Origin: Pseudoxanthomonas mexicana | GTDB lineage: Bacteria > Pseudomonadota > Gammaproteobacteria > Xanthomonadales > Xanthomonadaceae | Length of the DNA stretch: 64,000 nt | Direction of reading: 5' to 3' | Assembly: GCF_001556105.1 (NCBI RefSeq) | Contig: NZ_LSIF01000074.1 | Coordinates: 1-64,000, forward strand | In this document: in pieces, positions 9,879-20,796 of the stretch | Layout of the letters: every line of letters starts with the position of its first letter | Numbering within the stretch: the first letter of the stretch is position 1 | Made by a program: the position numbers and the translations under genes | The notes under the pieces: generated by a model | What the model was told of the DNA's origin: nothing | Databases searched by the model: none | The model's input: only the letters and a program-made list of their open reading frames with translations

Positions 9879-10640
9879 ATGACCGATTTCATCGTCGCCA
9901 TTCCCGCCCGTTATGCCGCTTCCCGCCTGCCGGGCAAGCCGTTGCGGTTGCTCGGCGGTACGCCGCTGGTCGTGCACGTCGCGCGCCGTGCACTGGCAGC
10001 GGGTGCGCGCGAGGTCTGGGTGGCCACCGACGATGCCCGCATCCGCGATGCGCTGCAGGGCACCGACGTGCGGGTGGCGATGACGTCCGAGCGCCACGCG
10101 TCGGGCAGCGACCGTCTGGCCGAGTGCGCCGACATCGCTCGCTGGACCGATGAGACGCTGGTGGTGAACCTGCAGGGCGACGAACCGTTCGCCCCGCCGG
10201 CCGGCATCCGCACCGTCGCCGAGACGCTGGCCGCCAGTGGTGCGGAGATGGCCACGCTGGCGGTGCCTATCGAGGATGCGGCCACGCTGTTCGATCCCAA
10301 TACGGTCAAGCTGGTGCGTGCGGCCAACGGCGATGCGCTGTATTTCAGCCGTGCCCCGGTCCCGTGGCACCGCGATGCGTTCGCGCAATCGCGCGATGTG
10401 CTTCCTCCCGGGCAATGGCTGCGGCACATCGGCATCTATGCCTACCGTGCCGGGTTCCTGCGGCGCTTCTCCGCGATACCGCCGGGCCGGCTGGAACAGG
10501 TGGAGTCGCTGGAGCAGTTGCGGGTGCTGGAAGCCGGCCATCGCATCGCCGTGGCGCTGACCCCGGAACCTTTCCCGCCGGGTGTCGACACGCCCGAGGA
10601 CCTCGCGCGCGCCGAGGCGATCCTGCAGGCGCAGGCGTGA
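9879..10640 (+). CDS. kdsB: 3-deoxy-manno-octulosonate cytidylyltransferase
   Basis: A 253-residue cytosolic enzyme that activates KDO to CMP-KDO for lipopolysaccharide. The N-terminus [20 protein letters not shown] is the nucleotide-binding signature of the family; NLQGDEP and GIYAYR are further conserved blocks. The start is the ATG before that signature; the 46 codons open further up lie over the end of lpxK and do not resemble the family. It ends overlapping the GTG of the phosphatase gene. Confidence 0.95.
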   Translation: MTDFIVAIPARYAASRLPGKPLRLLGGTPLVVHVARRALAAGAREVWVATDDARIRDALQGTDVRVAMTSERHASGSDRLAECADIARWTDETLVVNLQGDEPFAPPAGIRTVAETLAASGAEMATLAVPIEDAATLFDPNTVKLVRAANGDALYFSRAPVPWHRDAFAQSRDVLPPGQWLRHIGIYAYRAGFLRRFSAIPPGRLEQVESLEQLRVLEAGHRIAVALTPEPFPPGVDTPEDLARAEAILQAQA

Positions 10641-11101
10641 AACTGCTGGTGGTCTGCCTGGGCAACATCTGCCGCTCGCCGATGGCGGAAGGCGCGTTGC
10701 GTGCCCGGCTGGCGTCGCCGCCGCTGGCCGGCCGCGTGCAGGTCGACTCCGCGGGGACCGGCGGCTGGCATGCGGGCGAACCGCCGGATCGCCGGGCCAT
10801 TGCCTGCGCGCGAGGACATGGAGTGGATATCGGTGGGCAGCGTGCGCGCCAGCTGGCGGCGGCCGATTTCGAGGCCTTCGACTGGATCCTGTGCGCCGAC
10901 CGCGCCAATCTCCGCGATGTCCTTCGCCTGGCGCCGCCTGCGCGTCGCGAGCGCGTCGTCCTGCTGCTGGACTGGGCCGGCGTCGAAGCGAACGGAGAGG
11001 TGCCTGATCCGTACACCGGCGGACCGGAGGACTTCCAGCAGGTCTGGCGATTGGTCGATTCGGCGGCACGGGCGGTCGTGGACCGGCTCGCCGTCGATTG
11101 A
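10637..11101 (+). CDS. Low-molecular-weight protein tyrosine phosphatase
   Basis: A 154-residue enzyme starting with GTG, coupled to kdsB by a GTGA overlap. The phosphate-binding loop CX5R is CLGNICR (C7-R13) followed by SPMAE, and the general acid Asp lies in DPYTGG near the C-terminus. Bacterial members often control tyrosine kinases of polysaccharide export, but no such kinase is next to it. Placement after the LPS genes hints at an envelope link; the substrate is unknown. Confidence 0.9.
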   Translation: MKLLVVCLGNICRSPMAEGALRARLASPPLAGRVQVDSAGTGGWHAGEPPDRRAIACARGHGVDIGGQRARQLAAADFEAFDWILCADRANLRDVLRLAPPARRERVVLLLDWAGVEANGEVPDPYTGGPEDFQQVWRLVDSAARAVVDRLAVD

Positions 11102-11123
11102 GACTGGGGCATAATCGGGCACG

Positions 11124-12548
11124 ATGACGGATATGACCCTGGCTCCCGAACTGCCGCGTGGCCTGCATTGGCTGAACGCGCCCGCGACCACGCTGCACGA
11201 GCAGCGGGGGCGCATCGTTGCGCTGGCCTTCGTCAACAGCGCTTCTGCCTGGTGCGCGCAACGGCTCAACGACCTTGCCGTGCTGCAGGCCCGTTACCTG
11301 GGGCGCCTGCAGGCGTTGGCCATCCACGTGCCGCGCTTCGACAGTGAACGCGACCCGCAGGCCGCACTGAAGCGCTTGCGCCGCCACGGGCTGTCGTTGC
11401 CGCTGGCGCATGACGCCGACTGGGTCGCATGGCAGCGTTTCGGCGTGGAGTCCTGGCCGACCGTGCTGCTGATCGATGGCGAGGGTAACGTGCGCCATCG
11501 TGCCATCGGTGCCGAAGGCCTGGCGGAGCTTGAGCGGCAGATCGCACGTCTTTGCGAGGGCCTGCACGAACCGCCCGACGACGACCTGCGCGCCTTCCGC
11601 GAAGCGAACCCCGAACCGCGCATGCCGCTGTGTTTCCCGTCCGGGCTGGTGGCCACGCCGGACCGCCTGTTCGTCGCCGACAGCGGGCACCATCGCGTCC
11701 TCGAGTGCAACCACCATGGCCGCGTGATCCGGCAGTTCGGCATGGGCACGCCGGATTTCGCCGACGGCGAACTGAACCATGCGGCCTTCCGTCGTCCCCA
11801 GGGCCTGGCCCTGGTGCGCGAATCGCTTTATGTCGCCGACACCGGCAACCACGCCCTGCGACGGATCAACCTGCCGACGAGCACCGTCGATACGCTGTGC
11901 GGCAATGGCCGTGCGGGCGAGCCTGCAGAAGGCGTGGTCACGGCGCCGCGCGATGTGGCGCTGAACCAGCCGCAGGCCATCGTCGTCAACAACAACCAGA
12001 TATTCGTGGCGATGGCGGGCGACAACCGGGTCTGGAGTTATGACCTGGGCACACGCGAGATCCGCGCGCGCGCCGGATCGGGCCAACTCGAGATCCGCGA
12101 TGGCAGCGGGCCCATGGCCGCATTCGCACAACCCGCCAGCCTCACGGCGGTGCTGCAGACCCTGTATGTCTGCGATGCGGCGGGGTCGGCCCTGCGCTCG
12201 CTGCAGTTGCGCGGCGATACGGTACAGACGCTGATCGGGCAGGGCGTCTGGAGCTTCGGCGACGAGGATGGCCCGCGCGATCGCGCCCAGCTGCAGCATC
12301 CCCAGGCAGTGGCGTTGAGCCCGGACTCACCGATCATGTGGATCGCCGATACCGGCAACGGCACCCTGCGCACGCTGCGCCTGGGCGGCGGTGAGTTGTC
12401 CACGGTGGCGCTGCCGCGCCGGCTGCACGGGCCTGCGGGTCTCTCGATCGCGGCGGGCGCGGTGTGGATTGCGGAGACCGATGCCCACGCGGTGCTGCGC
12501 TACGATATCGCCACCGGCGAATTGAGCCACGTTCCGATCGACGAATGA
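11124..12548 (+). CDS. Thioredoxin-fold/NHL-repeat protein, NHLRC2-like
   Basis: A 474-residue, two-part protein. Residues about 10-150 have a thioredoxin-like fold (SASAWCAQRL, later WPTVLLID with the cis-Pro) but only one cysteine where CXXC would be, so disulphide exchange by the usual mechanism is unlikely. Residues about 165-470 contain NHL beta-propeller blades (PSGLVATPDRLFVADSGHHR, LFVADTGNHALRRI-like repeats, IWIADTGNGTLRTL). There is no signal peptide, so it is probably cytosolic. This layout matches the NHLRC2 family, whose bacterial role is not settled. It overlaps uvrC by ATGA. Confidence 0.85.
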   Translation: MTDMTLAPELPRGLHWLNAPATTLHEQRGRIVALAFVNSASAWCAQRLNDLAVLQARYLGRLQALAIHVPRFDSERDPQAALKRLRRHGLSLPLAHDADWVAWQRFGVESWPTVLLIDGEGNVRHRAIGAEGLAELERQIARLCEGLHEPPDDDLRAFREANPEPRMPLCFPSGLVATPDRLFVADSGHHRVLECNHHGRVIRQFGMGTPDFADGELNHAAFRRPQGLALVRESLYVADTGNHALRRINLPTSTVDTLCGNGRAGEPAEGVVTAPRDVALNQPQAIVVNNNQIFVAMAGDNRVWSYDLGTREIRARAGSGQLEIRDGSGPMAAFAQPASLTAVLQTLYVCDAAGSALRSLQLRGDTVQTLIGQGVWSFGDEDGPRDRAQLQHPQAVALSPDSPIMWIADTGNGTLRTLRLGGGELSTVALPRRLHGPAGLSIAAGAVWIAETDAHAVLRYDIATGELSHVPIDE

Positions 12549-14392
12549 GCGGTAGTCCCCAGGCGGAATTCGATGGCAAGGCCTTCGCGGCCGGCCTGAG
12601 CACGGCGCCGGGCGTCTACCGCATGTACGCGGCCGACGACGCGCTGCTGTACGTCGGCAAGGCCGGTGCGCTGCGCCGGCGCGTCGCGAGCTACTTCAGC
12701 AATTCGCCGAAATCGCCGCGCACGCTGTCGATGCTCTCGCAGGTCGCGCGCATGGACGTGACGGTCACCCGCACCGAAGCCGAGGCGCTGCTGCTGGAGA
12801 ACCAGCTGATCAAGTCGCTGACGCCGCGCTACAACGTGCTGCTGCGCGACGACAAGAGTTATCCCTACGTGCTGCTCACGCGTGAAGAGTGGCCGCGGAT
12901 CGCGTTCCATCGCGGCGCGCGCGCGGTGCCGGGTCGTTACTTCGGCCCGTATCCCAGCGTGACGGCGGTACGCGACACGCTGAACCTGATGCAGAAGCTG
13001 TTCCGCATCCGCAACTGCGAGGACAGCGTATTCCGCAACCGGTCGCGGCCCTGCCTGCAATACCAGATCGGCCGCTGCAGCGGACCCTGCGTCGGTCTGG
13101 TGGAGGAAGCCGACTACACCGAGGCCGCGAGACGGGCGACGCTGCTGCTGGACGGACGCAGCGACGAGCTGACCCGCGAACTGGCGGGCGCGATGGAGCA
13201 GGCCAGTGCCGAACTCCAGTTCGAACAGGCCGCGCGCCTGCGAGACCTCGTGGCCTCGATCCGCACGCTGCAGGCGCGCCAGTACGTGGACGGACACGCG
13301 GCAGACCTGGACGTGCTGGCCTGCGCGATGCGCGGCAGCCAGGCCTGTGTGCTGCTGCTCGCTTTCCGCGACGGTCGCAACCTGGGCACGCGCACGTTCT
13401 ACCCGAAGACCAACGGTGAGGATTCCGCCGAGGAAGTGTTGGGTGCCTTCGTGTCGCAGTACTACGCCGAGCAGCCAGCGCCGCAGGAAATCATCCTGGA
13501 CCGCGAGATTCCCGAGGCGGAGCTGATCGAACACGCACTCGCTGCCGCCGCAGGACGGAAGGTCCAGCTGAAATGGAACGTCCGCAGCGAACGTGCCGGG
13601 TACCTGGATCTGGCCAGGCGCAACGCCGAGCTGGCGCTGGTCACCGAGCTGACCAGTCGCAACGCGCAGACGGCGCGCAGCGAAGCCTTGAAGGAACTGC
13701 TGGGCCTGGCCGAGGCGGCGAAGCGCATCGAGTGCTTCGATATCAGCCACACGATGGGCGAGGCGACGGTGGCGTCGTGTGTCGTGTTCGATGCCAATGG
13801 TGCCGTGCGCTCGCAGTACCGTCGCTACAACATCACCGGCATCACGCCCGGCGACGACTTCGCCGCCATGCACCAGGCCATCGAGCGCCGGTTCCGGCGT
13901 GCGGTGGAAGAGGGTGGCGTGCTGCCCGACGTACTGCTGATCGATGGCGGTGCGGGCCAGCTCGCGCAGGCGAACGCCGCGCTGGCCGATCTCGGCGTCG
14001 ATGGCGTCATGCTGGTCGGCGTAGCCAAGGGTGTCGAGCGCAGGGCGGGCCATGAGACGCTGGTCATGCCGGACGGGCGCGAAGTGCGGCCGGGTGCGGC
14101 GTCGCCGGCACTGCAATTGATCCAGCAGGTACGCGATGAAGCGCACCGGTTCGCCATCACCGGTCACCGCGGCAAACGCCAGAAAGCGCGCATGACCAGC
14201 AAGCTGGAAGACATCCCTGGCATCGGTCCGCGCCGTCGCGCCAGCCTGCTCAAGCACTTCGGTGGATTGGCCGGGCTGAAGGCCGCTGGCGCCGACGAGA
14301 TCGCCCGCGTCGACGGGGTGAACGCCGCACTGGCCGAACGAATCTACGCTAACCTGCACGGGCTGCCGTCCCCCGAGGCAGGAAACGAGTAA
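12545..14392 (+). CDS. uvrC: Excinuclease ABC subunit C
   Basis: A 615-residue nucleotide-excision-repair nuclease that cuts on both sides of a lesion in the UvrB-DNA complex. It has an N-terminal GIY-YIG domain (about 15-95, GVYRMY...LLYVGKA), a Cys cluster (CLQYQIGRCSGPC), a UVR motif that contacts UvrB (about 200-235), the RNase H-like second nuclease (IECFDISHTMGEA) and tandem helix-hairpin-helix motifs at the end (DIPGIGPRRRASLL). The start ATG overlaps the stop of the NHL gene. pgsA follows after seven bases, the same order as in many gammaproteobacteria. Confidence 0.96.
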   Translation: MSGSPQAEFDGKAFAAGLSTAPGVYRMYAADDALLYVGKAGALRRRVASYFSNSPKSPRTLSMLSQVARMDVTVTRTEAEALLLENQLIKSLTPRYNVLLRDDKSYPYVLLTREEWPRIAFHRGARAVPGRYFGPYPSVTAVRDTLNLMQKLFRIRNCEDSVFRNRSRPCLQYQIGRCSGPCVGLVEEADYTEAARRATLLLDGRSDELTRELAGAMEQASAELQFEQAARLRDLVASIRTLQARQYVDGHAADLDVLACAMRGSQACVLLLAFRDGRNLGTRTFYPKTNGEDSAEEVLGAFVSQYYAEQPAPQEIILDREIPEAELIEHALAAAAGRKVQLKWNVRSERAGYLDLARRNAELALVTELTSRNAQTARSEALKELLGLAEAAKRIECFDISHTMGEATVASCVVFDANGAVRSQYRRYNITGITPGDDFAAMHQAIERRFRRAVEEGGVLPDVLLIDGGAGQLAQANAALADLGVDGVMLVGVAKGVERRAGHETLVMPDGREVRPGAASPALQLIQQVRDEAHRFAITGHRGKRQKARMTSKLEDIPGIGPRRRASLLKHFGGLAGLKAAGADEIARVDGVNAALAERIYANLHGLPSPEAGNE

Positions 14393-14399
14393 GCCTGCG

Positions 14400-15113
<714 letters not shown>

Positions 15114-15143
15114 GATTTCGTCCTGCAAAGGATGATTCACCAG

Positions 15144-15163
15144 AACCCCGCTCGCGGGGTTTT
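15144..15163 (+). terminator. Rho-independent terminator after tRNA-Gly
   Basis: Hairpin CCCCGC-TC-GCGGGG flanked by AA and followed by TTTTG, 30 bases after the tRNA. It suggests that the first tRNA-Gly can be a separate transcript from the tRNA-Cys that follows. Confidence 0.7.
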
Positions 15164-15251
15164 GTGTTGTAGGACGCCTTGAAAACGCGTCTGGATTGCG
15201 CCAGTCTGGCGCGGTGGCAGCCGGCCTGATGGTCGAGTGTCAACAACGTTC

Positions 15252-15325
15252 GGCCTCGTGGCAGAGTGGTTATGCACCGGATTGCAAATCCGTTTACAGC
15301 GGTTCGATTCCGCTCGAGGCCTCCA
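15252..15325 (+). tRNA. tRNA-Cys(GCA)
   Basis: A 74-base tRNA. The acceptor GGCCTCG pairs CGAGGCC, discriminator T, encoded CCA; anticodon loop TTGCAAA (GCA). The second tRNA-Gly starts 31 bases later, so the two are probably on one transcript. I see no strong promoter directly before it. Confidence 0.96.
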
Positions 15326-15356
15326 AAGTAGAACCGGCGATGCACGCGTCGCCAAT

Positions 15357-15432
<76 letters not shown>

Positions 15433-15455
15433 TACATGCTCCTCGATGAGCGCGA

Positions 15456-15481
15456 ACGAAGCCCCGCTTGCGGGGCTTCGT
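15456..15481 (+). terminator. Hairpin terminator after the second tRNA-Gly
   Basis: Perfect 12-bp arms (ACGAAGCCCCGC and its complement) around a TT turn, 24 bases after the tRNA. The T-tract is weak, so termination may be partial. Confidence 0.55.
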
Positions 15482-15546
15482 CGTTCCAGAGGGATGCGGT
15501 CGCCACCGCTTTCCAAGGCGACGGGACTGAGGCAGGCTATCCACGG

Positions 15547-15633
15547 GCCCGGATGGCGAAACTGGTAGACGCATCGGACTTAAAATCCGCCGGCCGCGAG
15601 GCCATGCCGGTTCGATTCCGGCTCCGGGCACCA
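15547..15633 (+). tRNA. tRNA-Leu(TAA)
   Basis: An 87-base class II tRNA with a long variable arm. The acceptor GCCCGGA is matched by TCCGGGC, discriminator A, CCA encoded; anticodon loop CTTAAAA (TAA). It is the last tRNA of the cluster. The minus-strand gene starting at 15796 ends 17 bases beyond it. Confidence 0.96.
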
Positions 15634-15649
15634 CGACGTCGCTGCCGCC

Positions 15650-15796
15650 TCAGCGTCGCTGTTTCTTCTCTTCCTCGCGGACCTTGCGGCGGACGAACAG
15701 CGCCACGAAGACGCCGATTCCCACCATGACGATGCTGCCGCCGATGGCCAGCCAGCCCACCGGCTCCATCAGGATTTCTTGCAGAATCGGATGCAT
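15650..15796 (-). CDS. Very small single-pass membrane protein
   Basis: A 48-residue protein with a short N-terminus, one hydrophobic helix (about 13-35, GWLAIGGSIVMVGIGVFVAL) and a basic C-terminal tail (RRKVREEEKKQRR). The start is the ATG at 15796, with gggaga a few bases before it; a further-up start would add 30 unlikely residues. It resembles small DUF3149-type proteins in size and layout, but I cannot confirm this. A perfect FNR-type box lies 57 bases before its start, so oxygen-dependent control is likely. A role in a respiratory complex is possible but unproven. Confidence 0.65.
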   Translation of the reverse strand: MHPILQEILMEPVGWLAIGGSIVMVGIGVFVALFVRRKVREEEKKQRR

Positions 15797-15853
15797 GTCG
15801 TTTTCTCCCCGGTTGTGGTGGCGCCAACGTCGCATCGCGCGATGTGACGGGCA

Positions 15854-15867
15854 TTGATCCGGATCAA
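15854..15867. promoter_or_regulatory. Perfect FNR/Anr-type binding box
   Basis: TTGATCCGGATCAA is a 14-bp perfect palindrome and matches the FNR consensus TTGATnnnnATCAA in every fixed position. It lies between the minus-strand 48-residue membrane protein (start 15796) and the plus-strand glutamate-synthase-like gene (start 15953), so it could control either or both. Which FNR-family regulator uses it is not seen in this window. Confidence 0.75.
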
Positions 15868-15952
15868 CGGTGCGACGGCGGTCCACCGGGCGTGCGGCAT
15901 GCCGTCGCAGGGCATGGCATAGAATCGAGGCTGGCCCACGGGAGACTGCCGG

Positions 15953-17575
15953 ATGCAGCGTTACCTCGCCTATGCCATCTGTATCGTGTTGGCGCTCGTT
16001 TCGCTGGTGCTCGCGCTGACGTGGTCGCCCGCGTGGTGGGGCGTCGCCATCTTCGGCATGCTGGCATTGCTGGGCACGTGGGACCTGCTGCAGTCGCGCA
16101 GCACGCTACGGCGGAACTATCCGGTACTCGCGCATTTCCGCTATGGCCTCGAGTCCGTGGGTCCCGAGATCCGCCAGTACTTCATCGAAGGCGACACGGC
16201 GGAAGTGCCGTTCTCGCGCCAGCAGCGTGCCCTGGTCTACCAGCGTGCCAAGGGCGTCAGCGACGTAGTGCCGTTCGGTAGCCAGCAGGATGTCTACGGC
16301 GTGGACTACGAGTGGATCAATCATTCGATGGCGCCCGCGAGCGTGGATTCCCATGACTTCCGCGTGGTGATCGGCGCGGAAAGCGCGCAGCCGTATTCGG
16401 CGAGCGTGTTCAACATCTCCGCGATGAGTTTCGGTTCGCTGTCGGCCAACGCGGTGCGCGCGTTGAATGAAGGGGCGCGGCGCGGCAACTTCTACCACGA
16501 CACCGGCGAGGGTTCGATTTCACCCTATCACCGCGAAAAAGGCGGGGACCTGGTGTGGGAAATCGGCTCTGGCTACTTCGGGTGCCGCGACGATCAGGGG
16601 CGTTTCAGCGAGGAGCGCTTCGTCGAGAATGCGCACTCGCCGCAGGTGAAGATGATCGAGCTGAAGCTGTCGCAGGGCGCCAAGCCCGGGCACGGGGGCG
16701 TGCTGCCGGCGGCCAAGGTCAGCGCTGAAATCTCGGCCACCCGCGGCGTGCCGATGGGGTACGACTGCGTGTCGCCAGCGAAGCATTCGGCGTTCTCGAC
16801 GCCGGTCGAACTGCTGCAGTTCGTCGCGCGGCTGCGGGAACTGTCGGGTGGCAAGCCGACCGGTTTCAAGCTGGCGATCGGCCATCCGTGGGAGTGGTTC
16901 GGCATCGCCAAGGCCATGCACGAAACCGGGTTGCTGCCGGACTTCATCGTGGTGGACGGCGCCGAGGGTGGCACTGGCGCGGCGCCCGCGGAGTTCATCG
17001 ACCACGTTGGCGTGCCGATGCACGAGGCGCTGCTGCTGGTCCACAACACCCTGGTCGGGCTGGGCCTGCGCGACCGCATCCGGCTGGGGGCGGCGGGGAA
17101 GATCATCAGCGCGTTCGACATCGCCCGCACGATGGCGATGGGGGCTGACTGGTGCAACGCGGCGCGCGGCTTCATGTTCGCGCTGGGCTGCATCCAGTCG
17201 CAGAGCTGCCACAACGACCGTTGCCCGACCGGCGTCGCGACCCAGGATCCGAAGCGCTGGAAGCACCTGGACGTGCCCGACAAGTCGGTGCGCGTACAGC
17301 AGTTCCACGACAACACGCTCAAGGCGCTGCGCGACATGCTGTGCGCGGCCGGCCTGGAGCATCCGCAGCAACTGGGGCCGGAGCACATCCTGCGCCGGGT
17401 GTCGCCGATCGAAGTGCGTTCGCTGGCGGCGCTGTACCGGTTCCTGGAGCCTGGCGAACTGCTGGACCGGGTGCCATCGCACGCGGTATTCCGCGACTTC
17501 TGGCCGGAGGCGCGCAGCGACCGCTTTTCGCCGCCCCGGCGGGTCACTGCCCTGTGCGACACCAAGGACCGCTGA
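15953..17575 (+). CDS. FMN-binding glutamate synthase family protein
   Basis: A 540-residue protein. Two N-terminal hydrophobic segments (about 4-22 and 26-45) anchor it to the membrane. The rest is the FMN-binding barrel of glutamate synthase: NISAMSFGSLS, GEGSISPYH, KLSQGAKPGHGG, VVDGAEGGTGAAP and the iron-sulphur cysteines CIQSQSCHNDRCPTGVA. It lacks the amidotransferase domain of GltB, so it is not a full glutamate synthase by itself; this family is widespread and of uncertain substrate. It begins after a ggaga Shine-Dalgarno and stands 86 bases from an FNR-type box. Confidence 0.9.
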   Translation: MQRYLAYAICIVLALVSLVLALTWSPAWWGVAIFGMLALLGTWDLLQSRSTLRRNYPVLAHFRYGLESVGPEIRQYFIEGDTAEVPFSRQQRALVYQRAKGVSDVVPFGSQQDVYGVDYEWINHSMAPASVDSHDFRVVIGAESAQPYSASVFNISAMSFGSLSANAVRALNEGARRGNFYHDTGEGSISPYHREKGGDLVWEIGSGYFGCRDDQGRFSEERFVENAHSPQVKMIELKLSQGAKPGHGGVLPAAKVSAEISATRGVPMGYDCVSPAKHSAFSTPVELLQFVARLRELSGGKPTGFKLAIGHPWEWFGIAKAMHETGLLPDFIVVDGAEGGTGAAPAEFIDHVGVPMHEALLLVHNTLVGLGLRDRIRLGAAGKIISAFDIARTMAMGADWCNAARGFMFALGCIQSQSCHNDRCPTGVATQDPKRWKHLDVPDKSVRVQQFHDNTLKALRDMLCAAGLEHPQQLGPEHILRRVSPIEVRSLAALYRFLEPGELLDRVPSHAVFRDFWPEARSDRFSPPRRVTALCDTKDR

Positions 17576-17587
17576 CGTCCCGGCGCG

Positions 17588-17617
17588 TTGACCGGGCGCC
17601 CGCTCCGCGCTTATCAT
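17588..17617 (+). promoter_or_regulatory. Sigma70-type promoter for tRNA-Val
   Basis: -35 TTGACC (17588-17593), an 18-base spacer and -10 TATCAT (17612-17617), each 5 of 6 to consensus. The predicted start near 17624 is 12 bases before the tRNA. Confidence 0.7.
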
Positions 17618-17635
17618 TCGCGCCCCGATGATTTC

Positions 17636-17710
17636 GGGCGGTTAGCTCAGCGGTAGAGCACTGCTTTCACACGGCAGGGGTCACAAGTTCGAAACTTGTA
17701 CCGCCCACCA
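17636..17710 (+). tRNA. tRNA-Val(CAC)
   Basis: 75 bases. The acceptor GGGCGGT pairs ACCGCCC, discriminator A, CCA encoded. Anticodon loop TTCACAC gives CAC. The T arm is acaagttcgaaacttgt. A single tRNA transcription unit with its own promoter and terminator. Confidence 0.96.
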
Positions 17711-17720
17711 GTTCCAGCGA

Positions 17721-17746
17721 AAAGCCCGGCCTTGGCCGGGCTTTTT
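17721..17746 (+). terminator. Rho-independent terminator after tRNA-Val
   Basis: AAAGCCCGGCC, a short TTGG-centred loop, then GGCCGGGC followed by five T. It begins 11 bases after the tRNA end. Confidence 0.85.
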
Positions 17747-17873
17747 CGTGTCTGGAGGCTGGGTGCCCGGAGGCTGGTTGGCGGCGATGCGTGCGGTCGC
17801 CCGTCGCGGGTCCCGCGCAGTGGCATAAGTGCTTGTTTCTCGGGCTGAAACGGCCCGGTCAACGTGTCCGCTG

Positions 17874-17882
17874 TGGTACACT
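17874..17882 (+). promoter_or_regulatory. Extended -10 promoter candidate for gyrA
   Basis: TGGTACACT (TGn followed by TACACT), 118 bases before the gyrA ATG. No good -35 box is found at the expected distance, which is compatible with an extended -10 promoter. The leader that follows has no recognised riboswitch. Confidence 0.4.
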
Positions 17883-18000
17883 CGGCAGGCTGCAGAACCC
17901 GCCGGAATCCCCGCCAGTCGCTGCCTCGCCGGCCCACGCCGGCTAGGCCCGTTTTGGCCGCGATTCCGGCCCGAGACAACCTGAGAAACACGGAACCCGA

Positions 18001-20691
<2,691 letters not shown>

Positions 20692-20796
20692 TCGTCGATT
20701 CACATGAAAGCGTGCGGGGTTGACCCCTGCGTTCTATACTGCCGACGACACGACCACGGCAGGGAATGGCACATGGGATCGGTACAAAGGAACACG

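Noticed and set aside
20720..20740. TTGACC and TATACT as a promoter for the macroglobulin gene
   Set aside because: The boxes are only nine bases apart, too close for sigma70; TATACT alone may be a -10 without a -35 but this is not supported.
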